64,000 nucleotides of DNA from Caulobacteraceae bacterium (GTDB lineage: Bacteria; Pseudomonadota; Alphaproteobacteria; Caulobacterales; Caulobacteraceae). The stretch spans positions 1 through 64,000 of the forward strand of contig CANJLK010000005.1 of NCBI GenBank assembly GCA_947475465.1, written 5' to 3'. Below the pieces are notes generated by a model. It was not told the DNA's origin. It saw only the letters and a list, made by a program, of their open reading frames with translations, and did no database searches. The stretch's first letter is position 1, and each line of letters opens with the position of its first letter. A program made the translations under genes and the position numbers. This document shows, in pieces, positions 62,878-64,000 of the stretch.

Positions 62878-63296
62878 GTTAGGGCCGCCTCGGCGTCCTT
62901 GCGAATCCGGCCGACCATCGACGCCAGGCCGTTGGACCGCTGTTGCGAGAGCGCGCCGCTGAGGCCCAGGGCGTCAAAGCCCGCCTTGGCGTCGAAGGCG
63001 GCGATCTCGGCGGGCGTGCGGCCGGAATAGAGCCGCAGGACGATGGCGATCAGGCCGCGCACGATGTGAGCGTCGGAATCGCCGCGGAACTTCAGTGTCC
63101 TGTCGGCCTGGGGTTCGGTGACCAGCCACACCTGGCTGGCACAGCCCCTGACCTTGTTGGCGTCCGAGCGCTCGGCGTCGGTCAGAGGGGCGAGGTCGCG
63201 GCCCAGGTCGATCACGTAGCGGTAGCGCTCTTCCCAATCGCCCAGCACCTCGAATTCGGCGGCGAGGTCGGCGAGTTCGGTGTCGATGGCGCTCAT
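62874..63296 (-). CDS. sufE: SufE family sulfur acceptor protein
   Basis: About 140 aa. Accepts persulfide from the SufS cysteine desulfurase for Fe-S cluster assembly. Conserved stretch WEERYRYVIDLGRDLAPL, then the active Cys in KVRGCASQVWLVTE, and the C-terminal YSGRTPAEIAAFDAKAGFDALGL with LSQQRSNGLASMVGRIR. Normal length. No other suf genes in the window. Start ATG 63296; 9 nt after the stop of the upstream histidine kinase gene, so possibly co-transcribed. Confidence 0.95.
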   Translation of the reverse strand: MSAIDTELADLAAEFEVLGDWEERYRYVIDLGRDLAPLTDAERSDANKVRGCASQVWLVTEPQADRTLKFRGDSDAHIVRGLIAIVLRLYSGRTPAEIAAFDAKAGFDALGLSGALSQQRSNGLASMVGRIRKDAEAALT

Positions 63297-63305
63297 GGCG
63301 GCGGC

Positions 63306-64000
63306 TTAGGCCGCGGGCGCGGCTTCCGCAACCGGGGCGTCGGCCCGGCGAAGCTGGACCCGGGCCACGGTGCCCTTGCCGACCCGCGAGGTCAGCTTCA
63401 GCTTTCCGGCCATGGCCTGACAGGTCAGTTCGCAGATGGTCAGGCCCAGGCCCGCGCCCTCGGCCCGCCGGACCAGCGCGTTCTCGCCCTGCTCGAAGGG
63501 CAGCATTAGCCTGGGCAGGTCGGCGGGCTCGACGCCCTCGCCGTCGTCCTCGACGCAGATGGTGACAAAGCGGGCCTGGACCTCGACCCGCAGCCGGACC
63601 TCGCCGCCCTCGGGTGAGAAAGCCGCGGCGTTGCGCAGGAGGTGGGCCAGGACCGTGCGAAGACCCCAGGGGTCGGCGTAGGCCATGGGGTATCCGCCGG
63701 GCGGGGCGATGACGGATATGCGCACCCCGCAGGCGGCGAACTCTCCCCTTAGCCCGGCGATGGCGTCCTCGAAGGCGGGCTCCAGCGGCTCGGGCCGCAC
63801 GTCCATCTTCAGGCCCTCCAGCCGGCCGATCTCGAGAACCTGATTGATCAGGCCGAGCAGCTTCTTGCCGCTGCCGCGGATGATCTCGGCATATTCCTTG
63901 TATTGGGGCGCCCCCAGAGGCCCGTAGAGCTCGGCGGCGAGGATTTCGGAGAAGCCAAGGATCGAATTCAGCGGGGTGCGCAACTCGTGGCTGACCAGCC
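63306..64000 (-). CDS. Sensor histidine kinase, N-terminus beyond the window
   Basis: The visible ~231 residues begin inside the HisKA domain: VSHELRTPLNSILGFSEIL with the phospho-His, then YKEYAEIIRGSGKKLLGLINQVLEI. The ATPase domain has LRTVLAHLLRNAAAFSPEGG (N box), VEDDGEGVEPADLPRLM (G1), EGAGLGLTICELTCQAM (G2). The tail is short and Ala-rich. The HisKA sequence resembles PleC/DivJ-like and related alphaproteobacterial PAS kinases. Sensor part, start and true identity lie outside the window. Confidence 0.9.
   Translation of the reverse strand, partial: LVSHELRTPLNSILGFSEILAAELYGPLGAPQYKEYAEIIRGSGKKLLGLINQVLEIGRLEGLKMDVRPEPLEPAFEDAIAGLRGEFAACGVRISVIAPPGGYPMAYADPWGLRTVLAHLLRNAAAFSPEGGEVRLRVEVQARFVTICVEDDGEGVEPADLPRLMLPFEQGENALVRRAEGAGLGLTICELTCQAMAGKLKLTSRVGKGTVARVQLRRADAPVAEAAPAA

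Overview
The window reads as chromosomal DNA of a GC-rich alphaproteobacterium. A Caulobacterales member close to Phenylobacterium or Caulobacter is the best guess. That guess rests on the strong GC bias, several TTG/GTG starts, TonB receptors paired with 2OG-Fe(II) oxygenases, a MucR regulator, GANTC sites, many two-component proteins and a type I-like RTX protein. Genus is inference. Genes are dense, often with 4-nt overlapping starts and stops, and no phage, IS element, rRNA or CRISPR array is seen. The left edge (1-125) is low-complexity G-rich sequence plus half of a dispersed repeat joined to the inside of a helicase gene, so it should be treated as suspect.

Layout. 0.1-6.8 kb: truncated DinG/XPD-type helicase, an intergenic palindromic repeat, a Coq4-like protein, a tyrosine-branch set (TyrA; chorismate mutase plus HisC-like aminotransferase) split by the remnant of a GIY-YIG element, and a DUF1801 protein. 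6.8-13.3 kb: a signalling island with receiver/HisKA_2 kinase, a frameshifted PAS-duplicated hybrid kinase with its own receiver, and a hybrid kinase-like protein without the phospho-accepting His. 13.4-15.2 kb: queCED (preQ0 synthesis). 15.2-18.0 kb: lipoprotein, receiver protein, aroC, J-domain protein. 18.1-22.4 kb: pdxH, a phosphotransferase/ATPase fusion, an acyl-CoA ligase and a cupin, mostly overlapping. 22.4-25.6 kb: DUF983 protein, MocR regulator with an inverted-repeat operator, MBL hydrolase and a TIGR01244 phosphatase-like protein.

25.7-39.5 kb looks devoted to peptide or related nutrient uptake: OppB, OppC, a lipoprotein OppA, two large TonB-dependent receptors with near-identical terminators, two paralogous small secreted proteins of unknown function, and two 2OG-Fe(II) oxygenases. 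39.5-46.2 kb: SppA, fused indolepyruvate ferredoxin oxidoreductase, glutaryl-CoA dehydrogenase. 46.3-46.6 kb: tRNA-Pro(CGG) and tRNA-Gln(TTG). 46.8-55.2 kb: Bcr/CflA-type efflux pump, two tandem phytanoyl-CoA-dioxygenase-like genes each preceded by a FixK/FNR-type box, GNAT and oligopeptidase B, a trypsin-like protease, MaoC hydratase and enoyl-CoA hydratase. 55.4-58 kb: MucR, a PAS protein behind three GANTC sites, a YceI/outer-membrane barrel pair.

58.1-62.7 kb is the most interesting locus: ECF sigma factor, membrane anti-sigma factor, subtilisin-like protease and an outer-membrane protein in one overlapping operon, divergent from an RTX calcium-binding protein. The outer part of the anti-sigma factor resembles the pro-domain of the neighbouring protease, which suggests a protease-linked sigma switch (inference). 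The window ends with a possible 57-aa membrane peptide, SufE and a truncated histidine kinase.
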